Shown here piece by piece: positions 5,287 to 5,330 of a DNA stretch of 5,330 bases (position 1 is the stretch's first letter; each line of letters opens with the position of its first letter). The translations under genes were made by a program, and so were the position numbers. Source of the DNA: an uncultured Ruminococcus sp. (GTDB taxonomy: Bacteria > Bacillota > Clostridia > Oscillospirales > Acutalibacteraceae). The stretch is taken from the NCBI GenBank assembly GCA_902762335.1, contig CACWNZ010000125.1:1-5330 (forward strand), read 5' to 3'. The notes under the pieces are model-generated. The model was not told where the DNA came from, searched no databases, and worked only from the letters and a program-made list of their open reading frames with translations.

Positions 5287-5330
5287 GTAAGGCGCCGGTA
5301 TTTCTCTCCCAGAACACGCCGTCGGTATAG
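5276..5330 (-). CDS. C-terminal end of a convergent gene (partial)
   Basis: One minus-strand frame is open from the right edge to a TAA at 5278-5276 and reads YTDGVFWERNTGALQKK. The composition is protein-like, with aromatic and acidic residues and G/C-rich third positions matching the neighbouring genes. The stop codon falls inside the stem of the terminator at 5244-5286, as expected for a convergent gene sharing it. Seventeen residues are too few to identify a family, and chance openness over 55 bp cannot be excluded. Confidence 0.5.
   Translation of the reverse strand, partial: YTDGVFWERNTGALQKK

Overview
The window looks like chromosomal DNA from an anaerobic gut-type Firmicute, most likely an Oscillospiraceae/Ruminococcus-like clostridium. 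The evidence is the strong AGGAGG-type ribosome binding sites, near-consensus housekeeping promoters, an oxygen-sensitive radical SAM enzyme, a Glu/Ser/Pro-rich Gram-positive style lipoprotein, and codon use of moderate to high GC. The genus is an inference from style; no rRNA or other marker gene is present.

Left part, minus strand (1-873). A radical SAM protein of the NrdG-like, 4Fe-4S activating-enzyme type (36-671) has its own near-perfect promoter (730-758). It is followed after 3 bp by the first codons of another gene that runs off the left edge (1-32). A strong intrinsic terminator (833-873) separates this unit from the structural genes upstream.

Centre, minus strand (901-3047). A compact two-gene operon encodes a contractile tail sheath (567 aa) and an inner tube protein of the T4 gp19 / conserved phage tail region family (140 aa). 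These are the two most abundant parts of a contractile nanomachine: extracellular contractile injection system (eCIS), tailocin or myophage tail. The tube gene is followed directly by the terminator, so sheath and tube form a self-contained transcription unit. No baseplate, spike, ATPase or capsid gene is visible. The sheath leader is unusual: a perfect Shine-Dalgarno sits 36 nt from the sheath ATG, and a strong hairpin between them hides a decoy ATG and would bring the two close together.

A 289-bp divergent intergenic region (3048-3336) holds promoters for both directions and several palindromes. Right part, plus strand (3337-5286): a secreted lipoprotein with a 14-copy, 15-bp tandem repeat encoding a Pro/Glu/Ser stalk and a conserved but uncharacterised C-terminal domain. 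It is followed by a 100-aa hypothetical protein with a GTG start, then a terminator that appears bidirectional and overlaps the stop codon of a convergent gene entering from the right edge (5276-5330). Nothing in the sequence ties the lipoprotein operon to the contractile genes beyond divergent adjacency.
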